A stretch of DNA of 64,000 nt, from positions 29,337 through 93,336 of the forward strand of contig CAXBEV010000015.1 of assembly GCA_963974935.1 (NCBI GenBank). Direction: 5' to 3'. Under the pieces are notes generated by a model. That model saw only the letters and a program-made list of their open reading frames with translations, did not search any database and was not told where the DNA came from. Below, piece after piece: positions 18,222 through 27,584 of the stretch. The stretch is from UBA4479 sp963974935 (lineage in GTDB: Bacteria; Pseudomonadota; Alphaproteobacteria; Rhodospirillales; Casp-alpha2). Position 1 is the stretch's first letter; the number at the start of each line of letters is the position of its first letter. Position numbers and translations under genes: made by a program.

Positions 18222-19352
18222 ATGCAGCCCCCGAGCGACGGACTGGACCTCAGTGACGCGGAAAAACTGGCACGCCTCCGGCTGATCCGATCCGAAAACA
18301 TCGGGCCGATCACTTTTCATCGCCTGCTTGAACAGTTCGGTACAGCGCGCAAAGCCCTACAAGCCCTCCCCGATATGGCGAAAAACGGTGGCCGTAAAAA
18401 GGCACTAAAAATCTGCACGCCGTCTGCGGCCGAAGATGAACTGGCCGCGCTTGTGCCGCTCAATATCAGCACCGTATTTTGGGGTGAAGCCGGCTATCCG
18501 CCGCTGCTCGCCCACATCGACGATGCGCCGCCGCTGCTGTTCGTGCGCGGGCATCCGCACCTGCTGACGAAAAAATCCGTGGCCGTGGTGGGCTCCAGAA
18601 ACGCGTCGGTGAACGGGCGACGGTTGGCGCACGGCATGGCCCGCACACTTGGAGAAGCCGGCTATCTGGTGGTATCGGGGATGGCGCGCGGCATCGACGC
18701 GGCTGCACACGACGGCGCCCTCACCAGCGGCACACTGGGCGTGCTGGGCGGTGGCGTGGATGTGATCTATCCGCGTGAAAACGACGTCTTGTACGGACAT
18801 ATCCGCGATACCGGCGCGTTGGTCTCAGAAGTCACCTGCAACACACCGCCGCAGTCCCGTCATTTCCCAAGGCGCAACCGCATTATTTCCGGCATCGCCC
18901 GCGCGGTCGTCGTCATCGAAGCCGGCGCCAAATCCGGCTCGTTGATCACTGCCCGGATGGCGCTCGAACAAGGGCGGGATGTCTACGCCGTCCCGGGCCC
19001 GCCGCAAGATCCCCGCGTCAAAGGTGCCAACGCCCTGATCCGCGACGGCGCCCAGTTAACCGAGTCTGCCGAAGACGTGCTGACCGGGCTCCGGGAGGCC
19101 GATGGTCGTATGCTCGACGAAGGCCGCCGCCGCGTTCTGCAGCCGCCCGCGCCGACGCCGATAAAAGACAGCGAACTCGCCCGCACCCGCGACCGCGTCC
19201 TCAATGCCCTCGACTATGGTCCGACCGATATCGACGCCGTAATCCGCGACGCCGACGGCAATGCGGCCGCTGTCGCTGCTGTGCTTCTAGAACTCGACCT
19301 CGCCGGTCGCCTTGAACGCATGCCCGGCAACCGCGTCGCCCTGCTTGGGTAA
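18222..19352 (+). CDS. dprA: DNA-processing protein DprA
   Basis: 376 residues. DprA loads RecA on incoming single-stranded DNA during transformation. The order is an N-terminal HhH/SAM-like region, a Rossmann core with VAVVGSRNAS, VVSGMARGIDAAAH, PRRNRIISGIARAVVVIEAG and SGSLITARMALEQGRDVYAVPG, then a C-terminal winged helix (about 320-376). The ATG follows GGGAG. It heads a dprA-topA-rnr block typical of alphaproteobacteria. An imperfect hairpin at 18134-18165 separates it from the efflux operon. Confidence 0.94.
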   Translation: MQPPSDGLDLSDAEKLARLRLIRSENIGPITFHRLLEQFGTARKALQALPDMAKNGGRKKALKICTPSAAEDELAALVPLNISTVFWGEAGYPPLLAHIDDAPPLLFVRGHPHLLTKKSVAVVGSRNASVNGRRLAHGMARTLGEAGYLVVSGMARGIDAAAHDGALTSGTLGVLGGGVDVIYPRENDVLYGHIRDTGALVSEVTCNTPPQSRHFPRRNRIISGIARAVVVIEAGAKSGSLITARMALEQGRDVYAVPGPPQDPRVKGANALIRDGAQLTESAEDVLTGLREADGRMLDEGRRRVLQPPAPTPIKDSELARTRDRVLNALDYGPTDIDAVIRDADGNAAAVAAVLLELDLAGRLERMPGNRVALLG

Positions 19353-19602
19353 TCCTTCGAGACGGCCCTACCACACCCCAAGCCTAAAAGAAAAAATTTC
19401 TCGCCCCATAACAAATTGATAAATAACAAAAATATACGCCTCATAGAGACCCAAATCACGGGCACTGCAGATATCCGCTGTTGACGGGTGGGGTTTTTAT
19501 CGCCAATTCTCCCCGGCCTTGGCAGGAGCGGAAGACTCACGCCAGGGTAAATAAACAACACGAACATAGATTTTTGAATCAACGGGTAGGCCAAGAACAG
19601 GC

Positions 19603-22221
19603 ATGACAAGCGTCGTCGTCGTCGAATCGCCATCTAAGGCAAAGACCATCAATAAGTACCTCGGAGACGAATACATCGTCCTCGCGAGCTACGGTCACAT
19701 CCGCGATTTGCCGTCGAAAAACGGCTCCGTCGACCCCGACAGCGATTTCGCCATGACCTGGGAGACCGACGCCCGGGCCAAAAAAGCCATCGACGAAATC
19801 GCCAAGGCGGCGCGCAAAGCCGATGCTGTCTTCCTCGCGACCGACCCGGACCGCGAAGGTGAAGCGATCTCGTGGCACGTCAAAGAGGTGCTGAACGACC
19901 GCAAGGTGATCACCGGCAAGCCGGTGCAGCGCGTCGTGTTCAACGAGATCACCAAAGATGCCATCATCGAAGCGTTCGAGCATCCGCGCGAGCTAGATTA
20001 CGAGTTGATCGACGCCTATATGGCGCGCCGCGCGTTGGACTATCTGGTCGGCTTTACGCTATCGCCGGTGCTGTGGCGGAAACTGCCGGGCTCGCGTTCG
20101 GCAGGCCGCGTACAATCGGTGGCGTTGCGCTTGATCTGCGAACGCGAACTCGAGATCGAGAAATTCCACGCCGACGAATACTGGACCATCAAAGCGGTGT
20201 TCACCACGCCCGACGGCCAAACCTTCGAAGCGAACCTGGTGCGGCTGGACGGCGATAAGCTAACCAAACTGTCGCTCGGCTCCGAAGAGGTGGCGATGGC
20301 CGCCGTTAAACAAATCGACGTCAGCCAGTTCAAGGTTGCCAGCGTCGAGAAAAAGCAATCCCGCCGCAATCCGGCTCCGCCGTTCACGACCTCGACGTTG
20401 CAGCAAGAAGCCGCCCGCAAGCTTTACTACGGCGCACGAAAAACCATGCAGGTCGCACAAAGCCTGTATGAAGGTGTGCAGATCGGCGGCGAGACGGTGG
20501 GTCTCATTACATATATGCGGACGGACGGCGTGCAGATGGCGCGCGAAGCGATTGCGGCGAGCCGCAATCTGATCCAAGAAGATTACGGCTCCAAGTATCT
20601 GCCGAAAGAACCTCGGGTCTATCAATCCAAAGCCAAGAACGCCCAAGAAGCGCACGAGGCAATCCGCCCAACCGACGTTCGCCGCACGCCTGAAACCGTG
20701 AAGCAGTATCTGAATGACGACCAGCTCAAACTGTATACGCTGATCTGGCGCCGTACTATGGCGAGCCAGATGGAAGCCGCCGTACTCGATCAGGTCGGCG
20801 TAGACATCCCGTCAGGCGACGGCACCTTGGCGTTCCGTGCCACGGGTTCCGTGATCGCATTCGACGGTTTTATGAAGGTATACCGCGAAAGCAGCGACGA
20901 CGGCGCCGCCAGTGACGACGACAAAGCGCGTATTCTGCCGGCGATGAACGAAGGCGACAACCTGGGCCGTAATGAAACCCTGCCCGAGCAGCACTTCACC
21001 CAGCCGCCGCCCCGCTACAGCGAAGCGTCGTTGGTGAAAAAGCTCGAAGAACTCGGCATCGGTCGCCCGTCGACCTACGCGTCGATCATCTCAGTGCTGC
21101 AAGACCGCAACTACGTGCGCATCGACGCCCGGCGATTTATCCCTGAAGACCGGGGCCGCTTGGTGACAACGTTCTTATCAAGCTTTTTTGAGCGCTACGT
21201 CGAATACGGCTTCACCGCCGAGCTGGAAGAAAAGCTCGACGATATTTCCGGTGGTCGGATCGCGTGGAAGCAAGTGCTCCGCGATTTCTGGACCGCGTTC
21301 ATCGCAAAGGTCGATGAAACCAAGGACCTCACAGTGCGTGACGTGCTCGAAGTTTTGAACGTCGAACTGAAACCGCACTTCTTCCCAGAGCGCGCCGACG
21401 GCAGCGATGCCCGCAGCTGCCCAAAATGCAAAGAAGGCGAGTTGTCGATCAAGCTTGGCCGGCACGGTGCGTTCTTGGGTTGCTCGCGTTATCCAGACTG
21501 TAACTTCACGACCCCGCTCGGCACAGATCCCGGCGAAGCGTCGCTCGACAACGGCCCGCGCGAACTGGGCACAGACCCGGAAACCGGCAAACCGATCACG
21601 CTCCGCGAAGGCCCGTATGGACCTTATGTGCAGCTGGGCGACGAAGAAGGCGAAGGCAAGAAAAAGATCAAGCCCAAGCGCGCGTCCCTGCCCAAGGGCA
21701 TGGACCCGGAAAGCATCGACCTCAGCCGCGCACAGGCGTTGCTGTCTTTGCCACGTCTGGTCGGCATTGATCCAGTTTCGGGCATGGAAATCCGCGCCAA
21801 CATCGGCCGCTTCGGTCCGTTCATTCAGTGCGGCGGCACCTATGCCTCCGTCAAAGATGACGACGACGATGTGCTGACAATCGGCCTCAACCGCGCCGTC
21901 GTGCTGCTCGGCGATAAGCCACGCAAGGCGCCGCCGAAGGAACTCGGCAAGCATCCGAAAAGCAAAAAACCGATCATGGTCAAAGAAGGCCGCTGGGGGC
22001 CGTTCCTGCAACACGGCAAGACCCAAGCGCGCCTGCCGAAAGACGTCGACATGGACGCGGTGACGCTCGAACAAGCCATCGAAATGATCGACGCCAAAGC
22101 CGGCACGAAGTCGGCTCCGGCGAAAAAGCCGGCCGCTAAAAAGAAGGCTCCCGCGAAGAAAAAAGCGCCTGCTAAGAAGAAAAAGCCCGCCGCCAAGAAG
22201 AAGGCGGCTGCAAAGGAATAA
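19603..22221 (+). CDS. topA: DNA topoisomerase I
   Basis: 872-residue type IA topoisomerase that relaxes negative supercoils. The N-terminal TOPRIM domain shows VVVESPSKAKTI and ATDPDREGEAISWH; the active-site Tyr lies in GLITYMRTDG. One four-cysteine zinc ribbon (CPKCKEGEL...GCSRYPDC) follows near residue 605, then zinc-less ribbon repeats (GPYGPYVQLG, GRFGPFIQCG, GRWGPFLQHG). The last 35 residues are a Lys/Ala/Pro tail (AKKKAPAKKK type), common in this class and probably DNA-binding. The 250 bp upstream hold a half copy of the 4891 repeat and an AT-rich patch. Confidence 0.96.
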   Translation: MTSVVVVESPSKAKTINKYLGDEYIVLASYGHIRDLPSKNGSVDPDSDFAMTWETDARAKKAIDEIAKAARKADAVFLATDPDREGEAISWHVKEVLNDRKVITGKPVQRVVFNEITKDAIIEAFEHPRELDYELIDAYMARRALDYLVGFTLSPVLWRKLPGSRSAGRVQSVALRLICERELEIEKFHADEYWTIKAVFTTPDGQTFEANLVRLDGDKLTKLSLGSEEVAMAAVKQIDVSQFKVASVEKKQSRRNPAPPFTTSTLQQEAARKLYYGARKTMQVAQSLYEGVQIGGETVGLITYMRTDGVQMAREAIAASRNLIQEDYGSKYLPKEPRVYQSKAKNAQEAHEAIRPTDVRRTPETVKQYLNDDQLKLYTLIWRRTMASQMEAAVLDQVGVDIPSGDGTLAFRATGSVIAFDGFMKVYRESSDDGAASDDDKARILPAMNEGDNLGRNETLPEQHFTQPPPRYSEASLVKKLEELGIGRPSTYASIISVLQDRNYVRIDARRFIPEDRGRLVTTFLSSFFERYVEYGFTAELEEKLDDISGGRIAWKQVLRDFWTAFIAKVDETKDLTVRDVLEVLNVELKPHFFPERADGSDARSCPKCKEGELSIKLGRHGAFLGCSRYPDCNFTTPLGTDPGEASLDNGPRELGTDPETGKPITLREGPYGPYVQLGDEEGEGKKKIKPKRASLPKGMDPESIDLSRAQALLSLPRLVGIDPVSGMEIRANIGRFGPFIQCGGTYASVKDDDDDVLTIGLNRAVVLLGDKPRKAPPKELGKHPKSKKPIMVKEGRWGPFLQHGKTQARLPKDVDMDAVTLEQAIEMIDAKAGTKSAPAKKPAAKKKAPAKKKAPAKKKKPAAKKKAAAKE

Positions 22222-22242
22222 CTCTCGCTCGCCTGCCCCATC

Positions 22243-22305
22243 CGTCATTCCCGCGTAGGCGGGAATCCATCCCGACCATAGGCCCCCGCCTGCGCAGGGG
22301 TGACG
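22243..22305. repeat. Dispersed palindromic intergenic repeat
   Basis: CGTCATTCCCGCGTAGGCGG... then GGCCCCCGCCTGCGCAGGGGTGACG. Same family as 1985-2047 and 55499-55640. It lies between topA and rnr. Confidence 0.8.
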
Positions 22306-22375
22306 ATTATTGGGAATACCGCGGGGCATCACCTCCTCTCTTGTATCAGACGCATCACGCGATTACGTTGCGGGC

Positions 22376-24742
22376 ATGGCAAATGCCCCTTTTCCCAGCA
22401 AAGACGAAATCGCCGAATTCGTGCGCAGTGCCGAAGGTAAAGTCGGCAAACGCGAGATCGCGCGTGCCTTCAAACTCGACGTCGAACAAAAGCGCACGCT
22501 GAAGAAAGTCCTCAAAGAAATGAAAGACGACGGCATGCTGAGTAAAGGCCGCGGTCACCGCGTTGCCGAACCGGGCAGCCTGCCGCCTGTCGGCATCATC
22601 GAAATCACCGGCACTGATTTGGACGGTGAAGTCATGGCACGCCCGGTGAAGTGGGAAGAAGACGGCCCGCCGCCGAAAATCTTTGTTGCCCCCGATCGTA
22701 CCGGACCAGCGCTGGGTCGGGGCGAAAAAGTGTTGGCACGGCTCAACAAACAAGCCGACGCTTATGAAGCTAAGGTGATCCGCCGCATCGCCGAAGCGCC
22801 CCGCGACGTCCTCGGCATTGTCATCGACTCCGATGGTGAGCGTCGCATACAGCCCGTCGACAAACGTGATCGCTTCGAATACGTGATCGAGCGCGGTGCC
22901 GACAAAGGCGCCGAATTGGGAGATCTGGTCCGTGCCGAGCCCGTCAAAGGGCACCGCTTGGGCCTTAAGCATGCACGCGTCATCGAACGCATCAACGATG
23001 CCGAAGGGGTCAGCTCAATCAGTCTGATCTCGGTGCATCAACACGCTATCCCGGTCGCGTTCACGCCTGACGCCACGCGCCAAGCCGAGCGCGCCAAAGA
23101 AGCGCCGCTGGACAGCCGTGACGATCTGCGTTCCATCCCACTTGTGACCATCGACGGCGCCGATGCCCGCGACTTTGATGACGCGGTATTTGCCGAGCCG
23201 GATGACGACCCGAAGAATACCGGCGGCTACAAGCTAATCGTCGCCATCGCCGATGTTGCCTGGTACGTGCGCCCGGGCGATGCCTTGGACAAGGCGGCGT
23301 TCGAGCGTGGCAACTCGGTATATTTTCCGGACCGCGTCGTCCCCATGTTGCCCGAGCAATTGTCTAACGGCTGGTGCTCGCTGCGCCCCAACGAGGATCG
23401 GCCATGCTTGATCGTACATCTACGCATCGACAACGAAGGCAACTTGCTATCCAAGCGCTTTAAGCGTGCTCTGATGCGCTCCGTCGCCCGGCTGACGTAT
23501 GAGCAAGTGCAGACCGCGCAAGACGGCACACCGGATGAACAGACCGAGCTATTGATGGACACCGTCATCAAGCCACTTTACGGCGCGTTCGAGATTTTAG
23601 AGCGCGCCCGCGAAGCGCGCGGCGCCCTCGAACTCGACCTGCCGGAACGCCGCGTCCTGCTCGACGAAGACGGCCACATGATCGGGATCGAGCCGCGTCA
23701 GCGCCTGGACAGTCACAAACTGATCGAGGAATTCATGGTGCTTGCCAACGTCGCAGCGGCAGAATTCTTAGAAGAGAAAAAGCGCCCCTGCATGTACCGG
23801 GTGCATGATGAACCGTCTATGTCCAAGGTCGAAGCGCTGTCCGAGGTATTGGCCAGCGTGCACATCAGCTTCGACAAGGGGCAGACCCTGACGCCTGCGC
23901 GCTTTAACGCAATCTTGACCCGCGCCAAAGACACCGCGCACCAACAGATGATCAATGACATCGTGCTCAGATCACAGGCACAAGCACTGTATCAGCCCGA
24001 CAACCTGGGCCACTTCGGTCTTGCGCTCCGCCGGTATTGTCACTTCACCTCGCCGATCCGTCGCTATGCGGATTTGCTGGTGCACCGGGCGCTGATCCGT
24101 GGGCTCTCCCCCAGTGCCGGCGAGTTGCCGGCAGACCCGGGTGATTTCAACAGCATCGGTGAACACCTCTCGATCACCGAACGCCGTGCCCAAGCGGCTG
24201 AGCGTGGCGCCATGGATCGTTACTGCGCGTATTATATGAAAGACCGCGTCGGTGCGACGTTCGGGGCGCGCATTTCCGGTGTGACCCGCTTCGGCTTGTT
24301 CATTTCCGTCGACGATATCGGCGCCGACGGTCTGATCCCGATCAAGACCTTACCCGACGATTATTACATTCACGACGAGGGCAAGCATCTGCTGAAGGGG
24401 CGCAAACGCGGCCTGACGTTCCGCTTGGGCCAACGTATTGAAGTCCTGCTGCGCGAGGTCACCCCAATCACCGGCGGCATGCTGTTCGAACTGTTGGGCG
24501 ACGCCCGCCCCACAGGCAAACAAACAGGCAAACAAACAGGCAAACAAACAAGCAAACCCGCCGACATCCTCGTCACCGAAGGCACAGAGCCAATCACCCG
24601 ACCGGGCAAAAAGTCGCGAAAAAAACAGACCGGCAATCCGACCCCGAAAAAGCCCAAAGGCAAAAGCCGCGCGTCGCGCCGTCGTCAACGTGAAGCCGTC
24701 GCCCCCCCGAAATCCGCCAAGGGCAAGAAGAAGCGCGGGTAG
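22376..24742 (+). CDS. rnr: Ribonuclease R
   Basis: 788-residue 3'-5' exoribonuclease that degrades structured RNA. Order: winged-helix/cold-shock N-terminus, catalytic RNB domain with DGADARDFDDAVFAE (metal-binding aspartates) near residue 262 and FTSPIRRYADLLVHR, then an S1 domain (VGATFGARISGVTRFGLFIS) and a basic Lys-rich tail. The start at 22376 gives the expected N-terminus; the frame runs open to 22310 but that stretch resembles the intergenic repeat. Neither start has a strong ribosome site. The tail contains a 12-bp tandem repeat. Confidence 0.94.
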   Translation: MANAPFPSKDEIAEFVRSAEGKVGKREIARAFKLDVEQKRTLKKVLKEMKDDGMLSKGRGHRVAEPGSLPPVGIIEITGTDLDGEVMARPVKWEEDGPPPKIFVAPDRTGPALGRGEKVLARLNKQADAYEAKVIRRIAEAPRDVLGIVIDSDGERRIQPVDKRDRFEYVIERGADKGAELGDLVRAEPVKGHRLGLKHARVIERINDAEGVSSISLISVHQHAIPVAFTPDATRQAERAKEAPLDSRDDLRSIPLVTIDGADARDFDDAVFAEPDDDPKNTGGYKLIVAIADVAWYVRPGDALDKAAFERGNSVYFPDRVVPMLPEQLSNGWCSLRPNEDRPCLIVHLRIDNEGNLLSKRFKRALMRSVARLTYEQVQTAQDGTPDEQTELLMDTVIKPLYGAFEILERAREARGALELDLPERRVLLDEDGHMIGIEPRQRLDSHKLIEEFMVLANVAAAEFLEEKKRPCMYRVHDEPSMSKVEALSEVLASVHISFDKGQTLTPARFNAILTRAKDTAHQQMINDIVLRSQAQALYQPDNLGHFGLALRRYCHFTSPIRRYADLLVHRALIRGLSPSAGELPADPGDFNSIGEHLSITERRAQAAERGAMDRYCAYYMKDRVGATFGARISGVTRFGLFISVDDIGADGLIPIKTLPDDYYIHDEGKHLLKGRKRGLTFRLGQRIEVLLREVTPITGGMLFELLGDARPTGKQTGKQTGKQTSKPADILVTEGTEPITRPGKKSRKKQTGNPTPKKPKGKSRASRRRQREAVAPPKSAKGKKKRG
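24512..24557 (+). repeat. 12-bp tandem repeat inside rnr
   Basis: ACAGGCAAACAA is repeated three times perfectly, with a fourth partial, diverged copy, encoding TGKQ-type tetrapeptides in the basic C-terminal tail of RNase R. As the unit is a multiple of three, slippage changes tail length without a frameshift. Confidence 0.9.
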
Positions 24743-24822
24743 CCCCTTCCCCTCTCCCGCAGGCGAGGGCGACCTCACCACAATATAGAATCATATACAC
24801 GCGGCGCGGAATCGTCTTAAAT

Positions 24823-26406
24823 ATGGCCATGATGAGTGAAATGGCACATTTCCGCGGCTTAAAGCCGGTATTTGTTGTCGCCATGGTGCTTTTGCTGAGC
24901 GCATGCGCGCTGCCGGGTGCCCGCGACGATACAAATGCGCAACCGTTTGCGGAGCCGGCCGCCGCCGAGGTCATCTCGGTTGGTTTCGATAATATCGCCG
25001 ATAAATATATTGAACCCGTGACCCTCGCCCGGGTCGGATTGGAAGGTCTGCGGGGATTGGGCGTAATTGATGCTGGGCTCACGCTCAAACAAGACAACGG
25101 CATGTTGGTGATGCTGGAAAACGATGTTGAGATCGCCCGCATGCGCCCGCCCGTTGATACAGATTCCCGTGCCTGGGCCGCAGCTGTGGTCGCCCTGACT
25201 GAAACAGCCCGCGCCCATTCCGCTGATATTCACGCCGCCTCGGCAGAGCGCATTTACGAAGCAATCTTTGACGGTGCGCTCTCAGACCTCGACATCTTTT
25301 CTCGCTATGCCGGACAGGAAGAAGCCACCCGCAACCGAGCCAAACGTGATGGCTTCGGTGGCATCGGCATTCGCTTTCGGCTCGAAGAAGGCATCGCCGT
25401 CATCACCAAAGTGATCGTCGGCACGCCGGCGGCGAACAGCGGCCTTGCCATCGGGGATCGCATCATACGCGTCGACGAGATGGACATTTCCGGCTTGGTA
25501 AGCGCTGAAATCACGAATTTGATTCGAGGCCCTGTGCACACACCGTTACGACTGACCATCGACCGGCCAGACGCAGTGCAGCCCTTTACCATCGAAGTTG
25601 CGCGTGCACATATCGTACCCGAAAGCGTGACCGCGAAGGTCGAAGACGGCATCGGCATTATCCGCATCAGCACCTTCAACCAAGACACCGGTGAAACCCT
25701 GGAGCGCAAACTGCGCTCCCTCACCGCACCCGGTGCGAGACCGATCATCGGCTTGGTGATCGATCTGCGCGGCAATCCAGGCGGGCTGCTGCGACAGTCG
25801 ATCAAGGTCGCTGACTTGTTGCTGACGCAGGGCGAAATTCTACGCACCGTTGGCCGCCATCCGGACAGCCTACACCACTATGAAGCCGCCGGCAGCGATT
25901 TGGCAGTCGGTCTGCCAATTGTCGTGATGATTGATGGCCGCTCCGCATCCGCGGCCGAGATTGTCGCCGCTGCCCTGCAAGACCGCGACCGCGCGGTTGT
26001 CATCGGCACGTCTTCGTATGGCAAGGGAAGTGTGCAAACCGTGATCCGCCTACCCAATGACGGTGAAATCACCTTGACGTGGTCAAAGTTCGTGACACCG
26101 TCCGGGTATTACCTACATGGCATGGGCGTTGTACCCACCGTGTGTACCAGCGGCAAGCAACGGCTGGAAGACGCCGATCAGATCATCGAGGCGGCACTCG
26201 GCGATTCTCAGCCTCTGGGCACCGTGAATTGGCGCCAGCGCGCGTATTTAAAAGACGAAGACCGCGCGCGACTCCGGGGGAATTGTCCGTCTGAACGCCG
26301 ACCGGGTCGGCTTGATCTGAAGATTGCCAAGCGCCTGATCCTCAACGACCGCCTGCATGTTCGTGCACTTCGGCTGACGACAACCACAGCGGAAGCGACC
26401 CATTAG
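24823..26406 (+). CDS. S41 family C-terminal processing peptidase, lipoprotein
   Basis: 527 residues. A type II signal peptide ends in the lipobox LLSAC (Cys28), so the protein should be lipid-anchored in the envelope. A PDZ domain (GFGGIGIRFRLEEGIAVITKV..., about 178-265) precedes the S41 protease core: DLRGNPGGLL, the nucleophile region DGRSASAAEIVAAALQD and the general-base lysine in TSSYGKGSVQTV. It is related to CtpA/Prc-type proteases that trim envelope or peptidoglycan-enzyme substrates. Several ATGs cluster at 24823-24841; which is used is unclear. It follows rnr by 80 bp. Confidence 0.9.
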   Translation: MAMMSEMAHFRGLKPVFVVAMVLLLSACALPGARDDTNAQPFAEPAAAEVISVGFDNIADKYIEPVTLARVGLEGLRGLGVIDAGLTLKQDNGMLVMLENDVEIARMRPPVDTDSRAWAAAVVALTETARAHSADIHAASAERIYEAIFDGALSDLDIFSRYAGQEEATRNRAKRDGFGGIGIRFRLEEGIAVITKVIVGTPAANSGLAIGDRIIRVDEMDISGLVSAEITNLIRGPVHTPLRLTIDRPDAVQPFTIEVARAHIVPESVTAKVEDGIGIIRISTFNQDTGETLERKLRSLTAPGARPIIGLVIDLRGNPGGLLRQSIKVADLLLTQGEILRTVGRHPDSLHHYEAAGSDLAVGLPIVVMIDGRSASAAEIVAAALQDRDRAVVIGTSSYGKGSVQTVIRLPNDGEITLTWSKFVTPSGYYLHGMGVVPTVCTSGKQRLEDADQIIEAALGDSQPLGTVNWRQRAYLKDEDRARLRGNCPSERRPGRLDLKIAKRLILNDRLHVRALRLTTTTAEATH

Positions 26407-26448
26407 CCCGAGTCAGACCCCACCACAGTTAAATGCACGTTTAGACAC

Positions 26449-26476
26449 TTGACTTGAGCGCGGGCGAAGGTATGGT
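26449..26476 (+). promoter_or_regulatory. Probable sigma-70-type promoter of rpmG
   Basis: TTGACT (26449-26454) and TATGGT (26471-26476) are separated by 16 bp, 45 bp before the rpmG ATG. It is the best match in the 114-bp gap after the protease gene. Confidence 0.5.
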
Positions 26477-26520
26477 GCCGCCTCTTTGCACACGGCAATG
26501 CTTTTGCACGGGATAAGACC

Positions 26521-26688
26521 ATGGCTAAACCAAGCACCATTCAAATTCGTCTCGTCAGCTCGGCGGGAACTGGGTATTTCTACATCACCAAGAAAAACCC
26601 GAAGACGTCGACCGAAAAACTGCAACAGCGCAAGTACGATCCAGTGATCCGTCAGCACGTGCTGTTTAAAGAAGCAAAAATCAAATAA
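26521..26688 (+). CDS. rpmG: 50S ribosomal protein bL33
   Basis: 55 residues, below the length cut-off of many gene finders but unmistakable: IQIRLVSSAGTGYFYITKKN followed by TEKLQQRKYDPVIRQHVLFKEAKIK. It is the zinc-independent type, lacking the CXXC pairs. It has its own promoter and a strong terminator shared with convergent divK. Proximity of rpmG to divK is also seen in Caulobacter, where pleD lies between them; pleD is not present here. Confidence 0.95.
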   Translation: MAKPSTIQIRLVSSAGTGYFYITKKNPKTSTEKLQQRKYDPVIRQHVLFKEAKIK

Positions 26689-26737
26689 AGCGGCGCGGGC
26701 CTTGGGTCCGCTGACGCCGGCAGCGACGTACGCAGCC

Positions 26738-26775
26738 AAAAAAAACGCCCACCGATCTTCGGGGGCGCTTTTTTT
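26738..26775. terminator. Bidirectional terminator between rpmG and divK
   Basis: An A-run, the stem CGCCC(A)CCGA / TCGGGGGCG (26746-26767, one bulged A, loop TCT) and a T-run (26769-26775). A-tract on one side and T-tract on the other let it end transcription from both convergent genes. Confidence 0.9.
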
Positions 26776-26804
26776 ATGGGACTTTCATCCCGAACGATTG
26801 GCGA

Positions 26805-27170
26805 TCAATTGAGAAATTTCTTTACCGTTTCCAGGAAGTGCGGGACTGAAATCGGCTTTGCGATATAGCCCTCACAGCCGCCTTCGCGGATTTTTTCTTC
26901 ATCGCCCTTCATGGCGAACGCGGTCACCGCGATGACGGGAATACCCTTAAGATCATCGTCCGCCTTGAGCATCTTGGTGACTTCAAGGCCGGAAATTTCG
27001 GGCAATTGAATGTCCATCAAGATCAGGTCCGGCGTATGTTCCCGCGCCAGCTTAAGCGCATCGCGCCCATCGACTGTTTGCACAGTTTCATAGCCGTTGG
27101 CCTGAAGGAGGTCATTGAACAGCTTCATGTTGAGATCATTATCCTCAACGATGAGAATTTTCTTGGACAT
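26805..27170 (-). CDS. divK: Single-domain response regulator DivK
   Basis: 121 residues, one receiver domain. Strong match to DivK: VEDNDLNMKLFNDLLQANGYE, phospho-acceptor Asp in LILMDIQLPEISGLEVTK, AVTAFAMKGDEEKIREGGC and the lysine in YIAKPISV. DivK relays the PleC/DivJ signal that controls the CtrA pathway and cell-cycle polarity in alphaproteobacteria. The usual neighbour pleD (GGDEF response regulator) is missing; upstream is a 500-bp region with a microprotein frame. It is convergent with rpmG across a shared terminator. Confidence 0.93.
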   Translation of the reverse strand: MSKKILIVEDNDLNMKLFNDLLQANGYETVQTVDGRDALKLAREHTPDLILMDIQLPEISGLEVTKMLKADDDLKGIPVIAVTAFAMKGDEEKIREGGCEGYIAKPISVPHFLETVKKFLN

Positions 27171-27373
27171 TCATTAGGTTCCTAAAAAGGCCATCACTAT
27201 AAAGATGCGAAATAAGTCAGTAATAGGTCCATCGTCTGAACTTGTACAAAACAATGGTATATTAGGTTGTTGAAGTCAATCCGTGGTAGGTCTAGCGCTC
27301 AACCTAATTTTAGTGCTTGCGAAAACCTGAAAATGTCACAAAAAAATAGGCATTTTACCACAGCTTGGCGCGC

Positions 27374-27469
27374 TTAAAATAACGGCGGCGTGCCCCCCAT
27401 CTGAGCCGCCCAAACAACGGTGGCCAACGTCAACGTTAATGCCAATCCGAATGCTTTCCATGTGGTCAT
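27374..27469 (-). CDS. Candidate 31-residue membrane microprotein
   Basis: A 31-codon frame whose ATG (27467-27469) follows GGAGG (27478-27482) at 8-bp spacing. The product starts MTTWKAFGLALTLTLATVV, a single hydrophobic segment after a Lys, and ends WAAQMGGTPPLF. The strong ribosome site and membrane-like composition argue for translation. A TTAACCATTAA motif lies about 45 bp upstream. No family is recognised. A longer overlapping frame on the same strand (27336-27569) lacks such support. Confidence 0.6.
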   Translation of the reverse strand: MTTWKAFGLALTLTLATVVWAAQMGGTPPLF

Positions 27470-27513
27470 TGTGCCGTCCTCCGAGATGACTGCCGCAACA
27501 ATTAGGGTGCACG

Positions 27514-27524
27514 TTAATGGTTAA
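27514..27524 (-). promoter_or_regulatory. CtrA-like motif
   Basis: TTAACCATTAA on the minus strand, upstream of the 31-residue microprotein and 344 bp upstream of divK. TTAACCAT and TTAA-N7-TTAA are known CtrA targets in alphaproteobacteria. The match is short and could be chance. Confidence 0.3.
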
Positions 27525-27584
27525 TAAATCGTAGCTAAGTCTTCCGGCGGGCTCAGTGACGATGCACATACTTGATGTTCATTT

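Noticed and set aside
21178..22332. Minus-strand 384-codon frame over the end of topA
   Set aside because: Shadow of the topoisomerase zinc-ribbon region and Lys/Ala tail, continuing into a palindromic repeat; no ribosome site.
24512..24557. Tandem repeat as a CRISPR-like array
   Set aside because: Units are 12 bp, contiguous with no spacers, and inside the coding frame of rnr.
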